From assembly GCA_030849805.1 (NCBI GenBank), contig JASANZ010002090.1, positions 1 through 44,112 on the forward strand: 44,112 nt of DNA, read 5' to 3'. Shown piece by piece: positions 10,076 through 19,756 of this stretch; position 1 is the first letter of the stretch, and each line of letters begins with the position of its first letter. The DNA is from Sergeia podlipaevii (taxonomy: Eukaryota; Euglenozoa; Kinetoplastea; Trypanosomatida; Trypanosomatidae). Made by a program: the position numbers and the translations under genes. The notes under the pieces are model-generated. The model was not told the origin of the DNA, did no database searches, and saw only the letters and a list, made by a program, of their open reading frames with translations.

Positions 10076-13000
10076 CTACGCGTTTCCTCCAGAAGGCCGC
10101 GCAGAACCGCGGCTGTAGGAGTCAGCAGACTCGCCAAAAAAAGGCGCTGTGCCAGTCGCGGTGTAGGATCCGTCGTCGTTCACGAGTAGTTCGTTGAAAG
10201 GTCTCAGTACATAATGCTCAGTATCGGTGAAGACACGCACGGCTTCTTGAAGAGCCAAGAGGACTGCAGACCCGTTGTCCCCGCCGGAGGGCAAAGGCTC
10301 TGCAGGTGGAGGTGAAGACCCCCTCAGCGGGGTGACTCCGCCCAACAAGCTTCCGCCAGGCGCAACAAACGATGGCGCACTCGTGGTGGCGTCCGCCACG
10401 CGGCTCAGTATACGAGACAGGATAGCGGTACGTCGATGCAGCTCCGCCGTCACTGTGGTGATCTGCAACTTCTGCTTCGCCATAATTGGTGAGAGAGCCT
10501 TGTCGCCGGAGCAAATGCCGGCCACCAGCGCACGCAGTGTGAGCTGCATGGCACGCAAGTGATCCTCCACACGATGGCCGAAGGTGCGGCTCTCCTGCTC
10601 CACTTGCTGAAGTACGAAGAGTATCCGAGGATCGCTCCCGAGAGGCGCGCCGTCCGCATTAGTCGCATCGTATGCCGTCGCTCCAGTGAACAATCGGTGG
10701 TTGGGCGTGAGAGAAGGAGGTCGTGAGTTGACGAGGGCCGGGGATGCAGCGGCAGGTGCCATACGTGTTGGAGTGGCGCCACGCAGTCCAGTAGCAGCAG
10801 CAGCAGCAGTGGCACCCAGTGGAGCAGTGATCGCACCGCTCGTGTTATCTCCACCACCCATGATTAGGCCATGTACAGTCGCCATCAAGTCCTGCTGCTG
10901 AGCGAGCGCAGTGCGCAGCTCATCCACTTGCTGATCCTCCAGCTCCAATGTGTTCGCGGCGAGTGCGTACATGTTCAAGCGCTCCAGCAACTCGCCAATG
11001 ACTTCCTGCACTTCCCCGATGCCCACAGTACCGGCGTCCTGGCGATACTCGTCGTCCCCGTCGTCCTCGCGCAGACCCATTTCCCGTGCTGCCAAACCCG
11101 CTGCACTCGCGATGGCCTCCAGTTCCTGACGCAGCACCTCGCCCTCTCGCCTGGTGTCGCGCAGCTGCGCCTGAAGACCTCCATGCACCACCTCCCGCTT
11201 CTCCAACTCCGCCTGCTTCTGTTCCATTGAGGCTAGTGCCTTCTCACGTGCGCTGCGAGCCTCACGGATGGCGGCGCGCTCGCCCGACAAGGCGCTGGTG
11301 AGTGCATCGCAAGTGCGGGCGTGCTCGGCCTCCAAGCGCACCTTCTCTTCGGCGAGGCGAGACTCAGCGTCAGCTTGCGCACGCTCAAGCGCTATGGTGC
11401 TCTGCTGCAAGCGCACCTTGAGCTGTCCAAGTGCCTCCACATCGCGAGAGGCCTGCGCGCGCAGCTGCTGCACCTCGCGCTCGAGGGCCTTGATGGCCTG
11501 GGACTGACGAGACTGAGAGCTCTCCGCGGACTGGGCACCCTGCGTGGAAACCGCAAGATTCGCTTCAAGCCTAGTGATGTCAGACTGCAGGTCAGATACC
11601 TCCTGGCGCAGAGCCTGCTCCGCCACAGCATGGGCCTCAAGTTTGGCGGCGGCGGCCTTGGCGTTCTGCGCCTGCGCACGCTTCGCTTCAGCAAGGGCAT
11701 CCTCGGCATCGTTCAACTTAGATTGGAGGTCATAGCGCTCGCGGCGGTGCTGCTCACGGGCGGCAAGAGACTGCTCTACAAGCGTTTCATGCTCGTGCTT
11801 GAGAGCGCGGTGACGCTCCTCCCACTCACGTATCTCCGCCTTGTGAGTCCCAGTGTTGTCCCGCAGAGCGGCAATGGCGTGCTCGAGCGTCTTTATCTCG
11901 TCATGCTTCCCTCTCAGTTCTTCATAGAGGCCTGCAAGCTGCTCCTGCAGCTGCGTCGCCATCTCCTGTCGCTCGAAGCGCTCCTTCCGCAGCGTCGTCT
12001 GGAAGCCCTCGCGCTCTGTGTTGCGGCCTGCCACTTCGTTTCGCAGCGCCACAACGTCGTGCTGAGCCGCCTCAAGAGCAGACTGCAGCTCGCCCTGGCG
12101 CACCTCAGCCTCTGTCATGATCTTGCGGCACTTGGCGAGTTCCTTGTGCGCACTCGTGAGAGCCGCACGGGACTGGTCGAGCTCCGCGTCGTGACTGGCC
12201 TTCGCCTCGCACAGCTCCGTGTTCAGCAAACTGTTGTGACGATTGGCATCGTCGAGAAACCTCTGAAGTTTCTCAACTTCCTTGTTCGCACCGCGTGCCT
12301 CGCGCTGCACCGCGTCTCGCTCTGTGAGTGTCTTCTGATGCACCTGCGACAACTCAGCCACCTCTGCTTCCAACGTGGTGCACCTCTCCTTCAGCGCTCC
12401 AAGCTGCCGCCCAAGGGTCTGCGCCTGGCTCTCTAGCTGCTCCTGCGCGCGCTGCAACTCATGCGCGCTTCGGTCGTACAAGGACTGAATTTCGTAGCAT
12501 TGATCCTGTGCGGAGCGATGCTCCTGCGCCAGAGCCTCGTTGCGCTGCTCTAGGCCTCTAAGCCTACGCTCTGTGTCACGGAGCTGAGAAGCAAGGCCGG
12601 TGGTCTCGCGCTGGTGCTGCTGCGCGGTCTCGTCAAGCTTGCGCAAGACCTTCGTCAGCTCCGCTTCAAGTTGAGTAACCCGCGCAGTGGCGCCATCACG
12701 CTGCTGCTCAGCATCCGCAAGCTGGGCCTTGAGACGATCCATGAAGGCCTCGTTGGTTGTATTGGACTTCTGGAGCGACGCGTGTGCAAGCAAGAGCTCC
12801 TGCATGGTCTGGTTCAACTCGTCAATGTGCCTGCGCGTTACCGCCTCCTCGGAGCTGGTCCTTCGCGAGAGAGCGGAGTATTGCTGTGCGGTATCGACAA
12901 GCTCCGCGTTGCGCACAGCACGCTCCTCCTCTAGCTGCGCCAGGCGGGGCAGTGCCCGCTCAAGCTGCGCTTTAAGAACTCGCACCTCATTCGTGGCAGC

Positions 13001-16000
13001 CTCCCTCGCCGCCTCTGCCTGCTCCGCCCTTGTCTGCAGCTCAGCCTTCTCCGCAGCGTCCCTTTCTCTCGTCCCGCGGTGTCGTGCCTCTTGGGCTTCT
13101 GCCTCTGCCAAAGCGCGCTCAAGGCTGAGCGTGGTGTCTTGTTGCTTGCTCGAATATTGCTCCTTCTGTCGCTCCACTACTTTGGCAACGTTGTTGAGCT
13201 CATCTTGGAGCAACTTGAGCTGGTTCAAAGTGTCGGCGTGCTCCAGCTGAGCCAGCTGCAATTCTCTCTGGGCTTGGAAGACGTCCTCGTGTGCCCCACG
13301 GCGTACATCCGCCACCTCTGAGCGTAATGTCTTTGTCTCTGCGAGTGCTGCTGCACACGCCTCTCCAGCTGCCGCCAACTCCGCAGCCTGGCCTTCAATG
13401 ATTTCCTTCAGCTCCAGCTGCTCCTGCTGCGCCTCGGCGAGAACGAGCGCGTACTGGCGGCCCTGCTTCTCCCCAGCAATGAGAGCCTCCTGCGTGGTAC
13501 GCTCAATAGCGTCACAGCGCATGGCAAGCAGCGCGCGACCCTCCTCGTGGGTCTGCATCAAGGTCATATAGCCGCCTAGTAGCGATCCAGCATATCCTTC
13601 CAGAAGTCGCGGAATTGACTGAGCCTTCGCCTCTAGCAAAGCCGCACTGTGCTCGATAATGGTGCTCTCCGCCGCCACATCTACCGCACTCTGCTGCAGC
13701 TCCTCGTACGCCGCCGCCAGCTCCGCCGCGTGCGCGCTGGCGTGCTCTAACTGCAAGTTCTGAGCGTGCACAGTACGTACACGGTCAGAGAGATCCTCCT
13801 TGAGTGCAATGAGCTGGGCACGTGCGTGACGCAGCTCGGACTCCTGCCGCTTCATTGCCTGCTCCTTCACTGCGAGCGCGCTCGTGGCACGGCGTGCTTC
13901 CACTATCAAAGCATCCTTCTCGCCAAGGAGGGCATTCCTCTCCTCTTGTGCTGCTCGCAGGCGCTCTTCAAGCACATCATTGCGAGCCAAGAGAGTGTTC
14001 ATGCGTGCATCTACCGCGCTCTCGTCCGCACCTTCAGCAGCAGCAGCGGCACCGCTGCCCGGCGCTGCTCTCATGGATGATGCACTACCGCGGCGCAGAG
14101 CCCCCTGGCAGCGCTGCAGCTCGTTTCTGCACTCTCGCAGCTCACCAGACAGCTGCTTATTCGTGGCGCCAGCCTCGGCCAGTTGCTGCTTCAGCGCATC
14201 GAACTGACTCTTGAAGCGCTGCTCCTCCAGCGGTAGCGTAGCGGCCACAGTCTGTGCGGCGTGTAGCTCCTCACGTACCGCGTCTAACTCCGCACGCGCT
14301 GCCTCCGCCTCACGCCGGCGCAGATGGGCCTCCCGCTCCGCCTGCTTCTGCAACTCCTGTCGCGTCTCGTCCAGCTCTCTCGCAGCCCTCTCCGTGTGCT
14401 GAACAGTGCCCTTGCGTGTATCTTCACACGCCTTAAGCGCAGCGTCAAGCTGGGCGTGCAGGTCTCTGCAGGTGGATTCAAGTTCCACCACACGCAGCTC
14501 CATCGCTTCTTCCTGCTGCTTGGCTGCTTCAAGGGCGGCGTCTCGGCGTGCTAGGTGGTCCTGTGCAGTGGCAAACTGCAAGCGGCACTGAGCTAGTTCA
14601 TCCTGCTGCTTGGCAAAGCTGTTCTGCTGGTCCGTCAAGGCTTCTTCCACGCGTGTGGCGCCGTCCTCAAGCAACTGTGTGAGTTCTTCGTTGGCCGTCG
14701 TCAGCTGCTTCACCTCGTACACGCGGTCCTCCAGCTCATTCCGTGTCCGCACAAGCTCCTTGTTGAGCGCGCTGAGTGCAGCCCCCTGCTCAGTCTGCAG
14801 CTCCTCCAGCTGCGCATCTCGTGCGCTGAGGTCTGCCTGAAGTGCCTCCATGTGCCTCGACATAGCCTCCACACGTCCGCGGAGTTCGCTGATGTGCTGC
14901 GCGGTGGCATCGTGCTGCGCCAGACGCGCAGTCTCGTCGCTTTGGCGCTGGACCTCCTGCTGGGCGTTCTGTCGCTCTCGCAGGCCCTCGGTGTCCCGCA
15001 TGAAGGCTTCGTACTCGGCCTGAAGCTGAGAAAAGCGCTCAGCCAACTTATCATGCTCAGCGTGCCAGTACTCACTGTCTGTACTTCCCTCCGTAACCCG
15101 CTGAGCTCCCCCCTCTTCAGACGCCTTCTCGCTTGCGCTTGCTTCTCTCCACGCTTCCTCGAGGAGCGCCTCATAGTGGTCGCGCTGCTGCACCAACTTC
15201 TGTCTCAGCAACTCCTCGTGCTCTGTCAGGTGTGTGCTAAGCTGGTCAGCCATGCCCTGCATCTCCTCCTCATGCTGCTCCAGCAGGGTTGCAATGACAG
15301 CCTCCTTGTCTGCGAGAGACTCGCGCAGGCGTTGCAGCTCTTCCTCCAAAGAAGTTGTACAGTCCGCATTCTCTTGTGGTTCCGCATTGAAGCTTGGGCC
15401 AGATCCAGGGAGTGAAGACGCCTCCTCAGCAGCATCTATGATAGCGAGGTGCAGATCCTCCTCCTCCTCCCCTTGCGGTTGCGGTGCTACATCTTCCTCA
15501 ATAACGATGCTATCCTGCTGCACTGGTTGCGCTTGCGCTGCAGCCGCCATGATAGACAGCTGCTCCTCCAAGTAGTGCACACGCTCCTCGCAGAGCTCCT
15601 CTGTCTCTGTGAGTTGCGCCGCCGCTGCATCTGCGAGCTCCTGCAGCTCCGCCTCGTGCTGCTCCGCCATAGTGCGCAGTTCAGCCTCCAGTGCAGCATT
15701 GCGTGCATTCAGCTCACCGAGTGTGTCGGCATCGGCACTCGTTAGAGAAAGAGCTCCCCCTTCCGCTTCCCCTTCCTCACCACCAGCGCTGCTGCTGCGC
15801 TGTGCATCAGACTGATGATGCTGAAAGGCATCGGCCACAAGCGCGATGAGCTCCCCACGCAACTCCATAGTGACATCTAGACGGTCAGCAGCCTCATCTA
15901 GGAGAGCGTCCAGTCTCTGCCGCACAGCCGCAGCACTAAGCAGTACGCCCGAGTGCCTCTGCGTCTGTTCTTGTGCGTCTTGGAGTGGCGTACCGTCTTG

Positions 16001-19000
16001 GCAGAAGACGTCCCCCTCTCCCTCCTCCCCGTCACCGTGGCCGTCCGCCGCCTTGACAGTCGCCTGTGTGGTTGTGGTAGAGCCGTCTTCGCTGCCGCTG
16101 CCGTCGTCAAACATGAGCTGCGCGTCCGTACTCTCTGAAGCACCACGCACTGCCGCGGCGTCGGCGTGCTGAGTAGCGTGCATAGGACGATTCGACGCCG
16201 TCGCGGGAGTTTTGTTTTCTTCCCCCTCGTCAGCGCCAACCTCCTCTGCCTGCGTGTTTACCTCGTCCATGGTCGCAAACGGGTTGGGCGGTGTCGTCTC
16301 GCCGCTTGCAAAGACATTCGCATCCGCGTCTACAGACGAGCGTGGAGCCTCCTGCTCCGCCCCGCTCAGTGCTCCATCTTCCACTACTCCCGGCATGGTG
16401 TTGGTGTGGCCATGCACCTCCGCACCGCTGCCACGCAGGCATCCCCAGCTGTCCGCGCCATGAGCGGTGGAATCCTCTTCAACCAGCACATCGGCCGCAC
16501 CGCCGCTTTCACTATCTTCTTCTTCTTGGATACTAGTGAAGAGAGGCGGCTGCTGTTGCTGCTGTGAGTTATAAAAATTCAAATCTCCGCTATCCACCAT
16601 ACCAAAGGCCTCATGGTAGTGATCGTGGCCGTTAACATCGTCAACTGGCTGCTGTGTTACGCTGTGAAAGTCGTTGGTGGCTGTGACTGGATCGCTGTGT
16701 GACTGGGATTCAGGACACTCCGTTGAGCCCCGCATGCTCCCACCCCTGACGCTGCTGCTGCCGCCGCCGTGAAGGCTAGGGCTACGACAATCCGCTGCCC
16801 CAGCAGTAGTCACAACAGTACGCGCAAAGTCATCTAAACTCGCATTCCTAGTGACTCGGCGTAGCTCACGCAGCTCCAACTCTAGCGCCTGGCGAGCCTC
16901 CTCTGACAACATGAGGCGCAGCTGTGCTTCAGCAAACTGTCTGCCAAAGTCTTGCATGTGCGTGTCTTCCTCCTCCTCCTCCTCAGCAGCAGCAGCAGCA
17001 GGAAGTGATGTCTCTCTCACAGAAACACCAGCTGCGTGTAGCTGCGCCAGCAGGGAGCTAACCTGCGCCTCTAGCTCCTCCACGCGTGCCTGCGAGTCGC
17101 TGGAGGTGCCACAAACAAAATCCGTTGGTTTGGCGCCTCTGTCGGCGCCGCCTCCTGGAGAGGAACATCTGCTGCTCTTGGGCTGAGTGGCGACTTCTAT
17201 GGTGTCCTCCAGTAGCTCATCGGTCAGGCCCCCTCCTACTCCCCTTCCTCTTCCCTTTTGTGCTATTGCTTCTCCTAGAGAGGTGGCCTCCGCGTCGGCG
17301 GTGCTAGTCATAGCCTTAAGAGCGGCCTGCCCGGCCTCCATGGCCTGTACCGTGCGTCTCATGTGAAAAAGCTCGTCCGCTGCTCGATCGTTCTCGCGCG
17401 CTAGCTCCTCCACCTGCGCTTCGAGCTCACGGATGCGCTCCGCTTGAGAAAGAACATCGTAAGGGACACCACTGAGAGCGGGCTCAGCGCCATCGCCAAA
17501 TAGTGCCCCACTATTATCTTCCTGTCCCCTTACAATTGGATGCTCTACTGCCGCGTGGGCAGCAAGAGGATTCCCACTATGTGCTGCTGTCGTTGCCTCA
17601 TCCGTCTCCTCCCTTCCCTCTCCACGGACAGTGCCAGGCGCAAACCCATCGAACGATGTAGCAAACGGGTTGATGACGCTCGCTTGCTCGGCAGCAACGA
17701 AGGTTTCCTTAGGGTACGCTGAGGGTGCGCACCCCATAAACGCCGCCGCCGTCGTGATCCTATCCGTTAGTGCCCCTTCCTCTGCCGCCTCACAGAGTTG
17801 TGGCTGTGACTCTACAAGTTGTATCTGCGGCTGAGCCTGCGCAGCTGAAAGCTCTGCCTCTAGCTCTGCAATACGAGCGTGAGCCGCTTTTAACTGGGCC
17901 TCTGTCAGAGTATTGTCATTACTAATGCTGCTATTATGCTTGCCTACTGCATCGCCCTCCGCCATGGCAGCTCCGGGGGCAAACAGTAGCCCCGCCCCAT
18001 CCTCACCATCATTGAGAAACGGCGCTGTGGCTTCATCACCGTGAGCGCAATCTCCGAAAACACCATCGCTGCTAGGAGTAGCGGCAAATGGATTGACAGA
18101 AGGGCATGCCACGGTGGTCATAGGCGGCGACGCCTGCGCTTCTTCTTCTACGCCGAAGGGGGAGGTGCGTTCCGGCTCAACCACCTTCCTCACATTCTGA
18201 AGAGACTTAAGCATTGCCTCCAGCGCGAGTTTATCAGTCCGCTCTTTATGCAGTAGTGCAGCTAGACGGTCGGCATCAGCTTCTAGCACCTGTTTAGTGC
18301 CTTGCAGGTCCTGTATAGCGACCTGGAGAGCCTCCACTTCTGCTTCTAACTCAAGCACATGGCTAGTGCTATACATAGCCGCGTCCTCAATTGGCTGCTG
18401 CTCCTTCACCTTCTGAGGTGGATCTCCAAAAACGTCATCTAGTGAATGGATATCCATGGCGCCTACTGCTGAGCTGGCAAAGGGATTTACCCTGGCTGCT
18501 GCCCCCGATGCCTCGGCCGCGAGAGGATCGCTGCCGGCTTCTAAGAATGCAAACGGATTGGTGTTGCTGCCGCTCTCGATGCCCTCATAGGGAGCTGGAA
18601 AGTCTGCCTCTTCGCTCGTCTTAAGATGGTGGTGGTCTACCTGCTGTCTAGTCAGAGCATCCACCTCCTCCTCGAGCTCCGCTGCCCTTTGCCTCTCAGT
18701 GTCTCTCTCCATCTGCGCACGCTCGAGCTCCGTCTGCAGCCCAGACTTAACAGCTTCAGCGGCTTCATACCGCCCTCGAATCTCTTCCACCTGTATCGCG
18801 TGTGCTTGCTCGCACTCCGCGAGGACAACACGTGCCGCATCAGCCTGTCTAAGCGCTTCCGCTGAATTGTCCTGCAGCGTCGTTAATGTTGCTCGTAGCG
18901 CTTCAAGCTCCTCATAGGACCGCACTAACTCATCACGGGCCTCTGCAGATGCCTGCTGCTCGGCTGCAAGAGCGTCACGCAGCGAGTCCGCTAGTTGAGA

Positions 19001-19756
19001 GAGCTGCTGTTTCTCTTCTTCTAGAGCTGCGTAGTGGACCTCTAACTCCTGCAGCTGCTCTGTGGAGTGTTGCTGCGCCTGTGCCTGAGTCAGAGCTAAT
19101 GCCTCCTTTGCCCCAGTGAGCTCAGCCACCAGCGCGGCCACCTCGGCCTCGTGCTGCTGCATCATGGCAGCCCAGTGGGACGCATTGGCCTTCTCGCACT
19201 CCGCCATGTGTGCGTTAAACTGCTCAACCAGCTTTGTCTTTGTCTCTTGCACCTTGAGATCGCTTTCCTCCTCTGCCGCCTTGGCTGCAAGGGAGGTAGA
19301 GGCAAGAAGCTGCTGCTGCTGCTCTGCTACGACGTGACGAAGCTGCTGCAGCTCCGCTTGCATTTTGGCCATCATAGCTGCCTCCTTCGCCAGTTGCTGC
19401 TGCTGGAGGGGCTCTACCAGTGTCGCAGCAGCTGTCGGTCGCTTCGCGAAGTCGCCATTGCGGTGTGCATGGTAACTATCTTCATTATCATCGCCTTGCG
19501 CTACCGCCCCTCCATAATGTTCAGGTGAGCTATCGCGGCTTGCTGCACGCTGCTTCTGGTGCGCCTGCAGCAGGCCCCGACCCCGCTGCTGTAAAGCGGC
19601 CATATCTGCTGCTGAATACGCGGGAGCGTTAGGGTCGCTGAGTCTGGCCTCTAGAAGCTTTCGACCACGTTCCTGCAAAGCATGCTCCTCCTCAGCGGAG
19701 AGCGAGCCCGTGGGATGTTGTTGGCGATGTCCCACGAAGTCCATGTCTGAAAACAT
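10076..19756 (-). CDS. giant coiled-coil protein with five NPFA motifs
   Basis: A single uninterrupted frame of 3226 residues, more than a fifth of the window. I do not recognise a named orthologue. Layout: residues 22-69 hold two related helices (LQERGRKLLEARLSDP and LQQRGRGLLQAHQK); 115-375 are coiled coil; 380-1250 alternate short coils with acidic, Ser/Gly-rich linkers that carry NPFA at 400, 424, 555, 696 and 1158; about 1265-2875 are almost continuous heptads rich in Ala, Glu, Gln, Arg and Leu, with a gap near 2039-2065; the last 330 or so residues form a mixed helical C-terminus. NPF tripeptides are the classical ligand of EH domains in endocytosis, so a scaffold or vesicle-tether role is plausible (inference). 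A 1600-residue coil would be about 240 nm long. Unlike many large trypanosomatid proteins it lacks near-identical tandem repeats. A cytoskeletal role is the main alternative. Ends in TAG. Confidence 0.95.
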   Translation of the reverse strand: MFSDMDFVGHRQQHPTGSLSAEEEHALQERGRKLLEARLSDPNAPAYSAADMAALQQRGRGLLQAHQKQRAASRDSSPEHYGGAVAQGDDNEDSYHAHRNGDFAKRPTAAATLVEPLQQQQLAKEAAMMAKMQAELQQLRHVVAEQQQQLLASTSLAAKAAEEESDLKVQETKTKLVEQFNAHMAECEKANASHWAAMMQQHEAEVAALVAELTGAKEALALTQAQAQQHSTEQLQELEVHYAALEEEKQQLSQLADSLRDALAAEQQASAEARDELVRSYEELEALRATLTTLQDNSAEALRQADAARVVLAECEQAHAIQVEEIRGRYEAAEAVKSGLQTELERAQMERDTERQRAAELEEEVDALTRQQVDHHHLKTSEEADFPAPYEGIESGSNTNPFAFLEAGSDPLAAEASGAAARVNPFASSAVGAMDIHSLDDVFGDPPQKVKEQQPIEDAAMYSTSHVLELEAEVEALQVAIQDLQGTKQVLEADADRLAALLHKERTDKLALEAMLKSLQNVRKVVEPERTSPFGVEEEAQASPPMTTVACPSVNPFAATPSSDGVFGDCAHGDEATAPFLNDGEDGAGLLFAPGAAMAEGDAVGKHNSSISNDNTLTEAQLKAAHARIAELEAELSAAQAQPQIQLVESQPQLCEAAEEGALTDRITTAAAFMGCAPSAYPKETFVAAEQASVINPFATSFDGFAPGTVRGEGREETDEATTAAHSGNPLAAHAAVEHPIVRGQEDNSGALFGDGAEPALSGVPYDVLSQAERIRELEAQVEELARENDRAADELFHMRRTVQAMEAGQAALKAMTSTADAEATSLGEAIAQKGRGRGVGGGLTDELLEDTIEVATQPKSSRCSSPGGGADRGAKPTDFVCGTSSDSQARVEELEAQVSSLLAQLHAAGVSVRETSLPAAAAAEEEEEEDTHMQDFGRQFAEAQLRLMLSEEARQALELELRELRRVTRNASLDDFARTVVTTAGAADCRSPSLHGGGSSSVRGGSMRGSTECPESQSHSDPVTATNDFHSVTQQPVDDVNGHDHYHEAFGMVDSGDLNFYNSQQQQQPPLFTSIQEEEDSESGGAADVLVEEDSTAHGADSWGCLRGSGAEVHGHTNTMPGVVEDGALSGAEQEAPRSSVDADANVFASGETTPPNPFATMDEVNTQAEEVGADEGEENKTPATASNRPMHATQHADAAAVRGASESTDAQLMFDDGSGSEDGSTTTTQATVKAADGHGDGEEGEGDVFCQDGTPLQDAQEQTQRHSGVLLSAAAVRQRLDALLDEAADRLDVTMELRGELIALVADAFQHHQSDAQRSSSAGGEEGEAEGGALSLTSADADTLGELNARNAALEAELRTMAEQHEAELQELADAAAAQLTETEELCEERVHYLEEQLSIMAAAAQAQPVQQDSIVIEEDVAPQPQGEEEEDLHLAIIDAAEEASSLPGSGPSFNAEPQENADCTTSLEEELQRLRESLADKEAVIATLLEQHEEEMQGMADQLSTHLTEHEELLRQKLVQQRDHYEALLEEAWREASASEKASEEGGAQRVTEGSTDSEYWHAEHDKLAERFSQLQAEYEAFMRDTEGLRERQNAQQEVQRQSDETARLAQHDATAQHISELRGRVEAMSRHMEALQADLSARDAQLEELQTEQGAALSALNKELVRTRNELEDRVYEVKQLTTANEELTQLLEDGATRVEEALTDQQNSFAKQQDELAQCRLQFATAQDHLARRDAALEAAKQQEEAMELRVVELESTCRDLHAQLDAALKACEDTRKGTVQHTERAARELDETRQELQKQAEREAHLRRREAEAARAELDAVREELHAAQTVAATLPLEEQRFKSQFDALKQQLAEAGATNKQLSGELRECRNELQRCQGALRRGSASSMRAAPGSGAAAAAEGADESAVDARMNTLLARNDVLEERLRAAQEERNALLGEKDALIVEARRATSALAVKEQAMKRQESELRHARAQLIALKEDLSDRVRTVHAQNLQLEHASAHAAELAAAYEELQQSAVDVAAESTIIEHSAALLEAKAQSIPRLLEGYAGSLLGGYMTLMQTHEEGRALLAMRCDAIERTTQEALIAGEKQGRQYALVLAEAQQEQLELKEIIEGQAAELAAAGEACAAALAETKTLRSEVADVRRGAHEDVFQAQRELQLAQLEHADTLNQLKLLQDELNNVAKVVERQKEQYSSKQQDTTLSLERALAEAEAQEARHRGTRERDAAEKAELQTRAEQAEAAREAATNEVRVLKAQLERALPRLAQLEEERAVRNAELVDTAQQYSALSRRTSSEEAVTRRHIDELNQTMQELLLAHASLQKSNTTNEAFMDRLKAQLADAEQQRDGATARVTQLEAELTKVLRKLDETAQQHQRETTGLASQLRDTERRLRGLEQRNEALAQEHRSAQDQCYEIQSLYDRSAHELQRAQEQLESQAQTLGRQLGALKERCTTLEAEVAELSQVHQKTLTERDAVQREARGANKEVEKLQRFLDDANRHNSLLNTELCEAKASHDAELDQSRAALTSAHKELAKCRKIMTEAEVRQGELQSALEAAQHDVVALRNEVAGRNTEREGFQTTLRKERFERQEMATQLQEQLAGLYEELRGKHDEIKTLEHAIAALRDNTGTHKAEIREWEERHRALKHEHETLVEQSLAAREQHRRERYDLQSKLNDAEDALAEAKRAQAQNAKAAAAKLEAHAVAEQALRQEVSDLQSDITRLEANLAVSTQGAQSAESSQSRQSQAIKALEREVQQLRAQASRDVEALGQLKVRLQQSTIALERAQADAESRLAEEKVRLEAEHARTCDALTSALSGERAAIREARSAREKALASMEQKQAELEKREVVHGGLQAQLRDTRREGEVLRQELEAIASAAGLAAREMGLREDDGDDEYRQDAGTVGIGEVQEVIGELLERLNMYALAANTLELEDQQVDELRTALAQQQDLMATVHGLIMGGGDNTSGAITAPLGATAAAAATGLRGATPTRMAPAAASPALVNSRPPSLTPNHRLFTGATAYDATNADGAPLGSDPRILFVLQQVEQESRTFGHRVEDHLRAMQLTLRALVAGICSGDKALSPIMAKQKLQITTVTAELHRRTAILSRILSRVADATTSAPSFVAPGGSLLGGVTPLRGSSPPPAEPLPSGGDNGSAVLLALQEAVRVFTDTEHYVLRPFNELLVNDDGSYTATGTAPFFGESADSYSRGSARPSGGNA

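Noticed and set aside
11321..12436. A long open frame (371 codons) on the plus strand inside the giant coiled-coil gene
   Set aside because: It is antisense to a 3226-codon frame whose Ala/Glu/Gln/Leu codons leave few stops on the other strand. Its product is Leu/Arg-rich with no recognisable domain, and all credible genes are on the minus strand.
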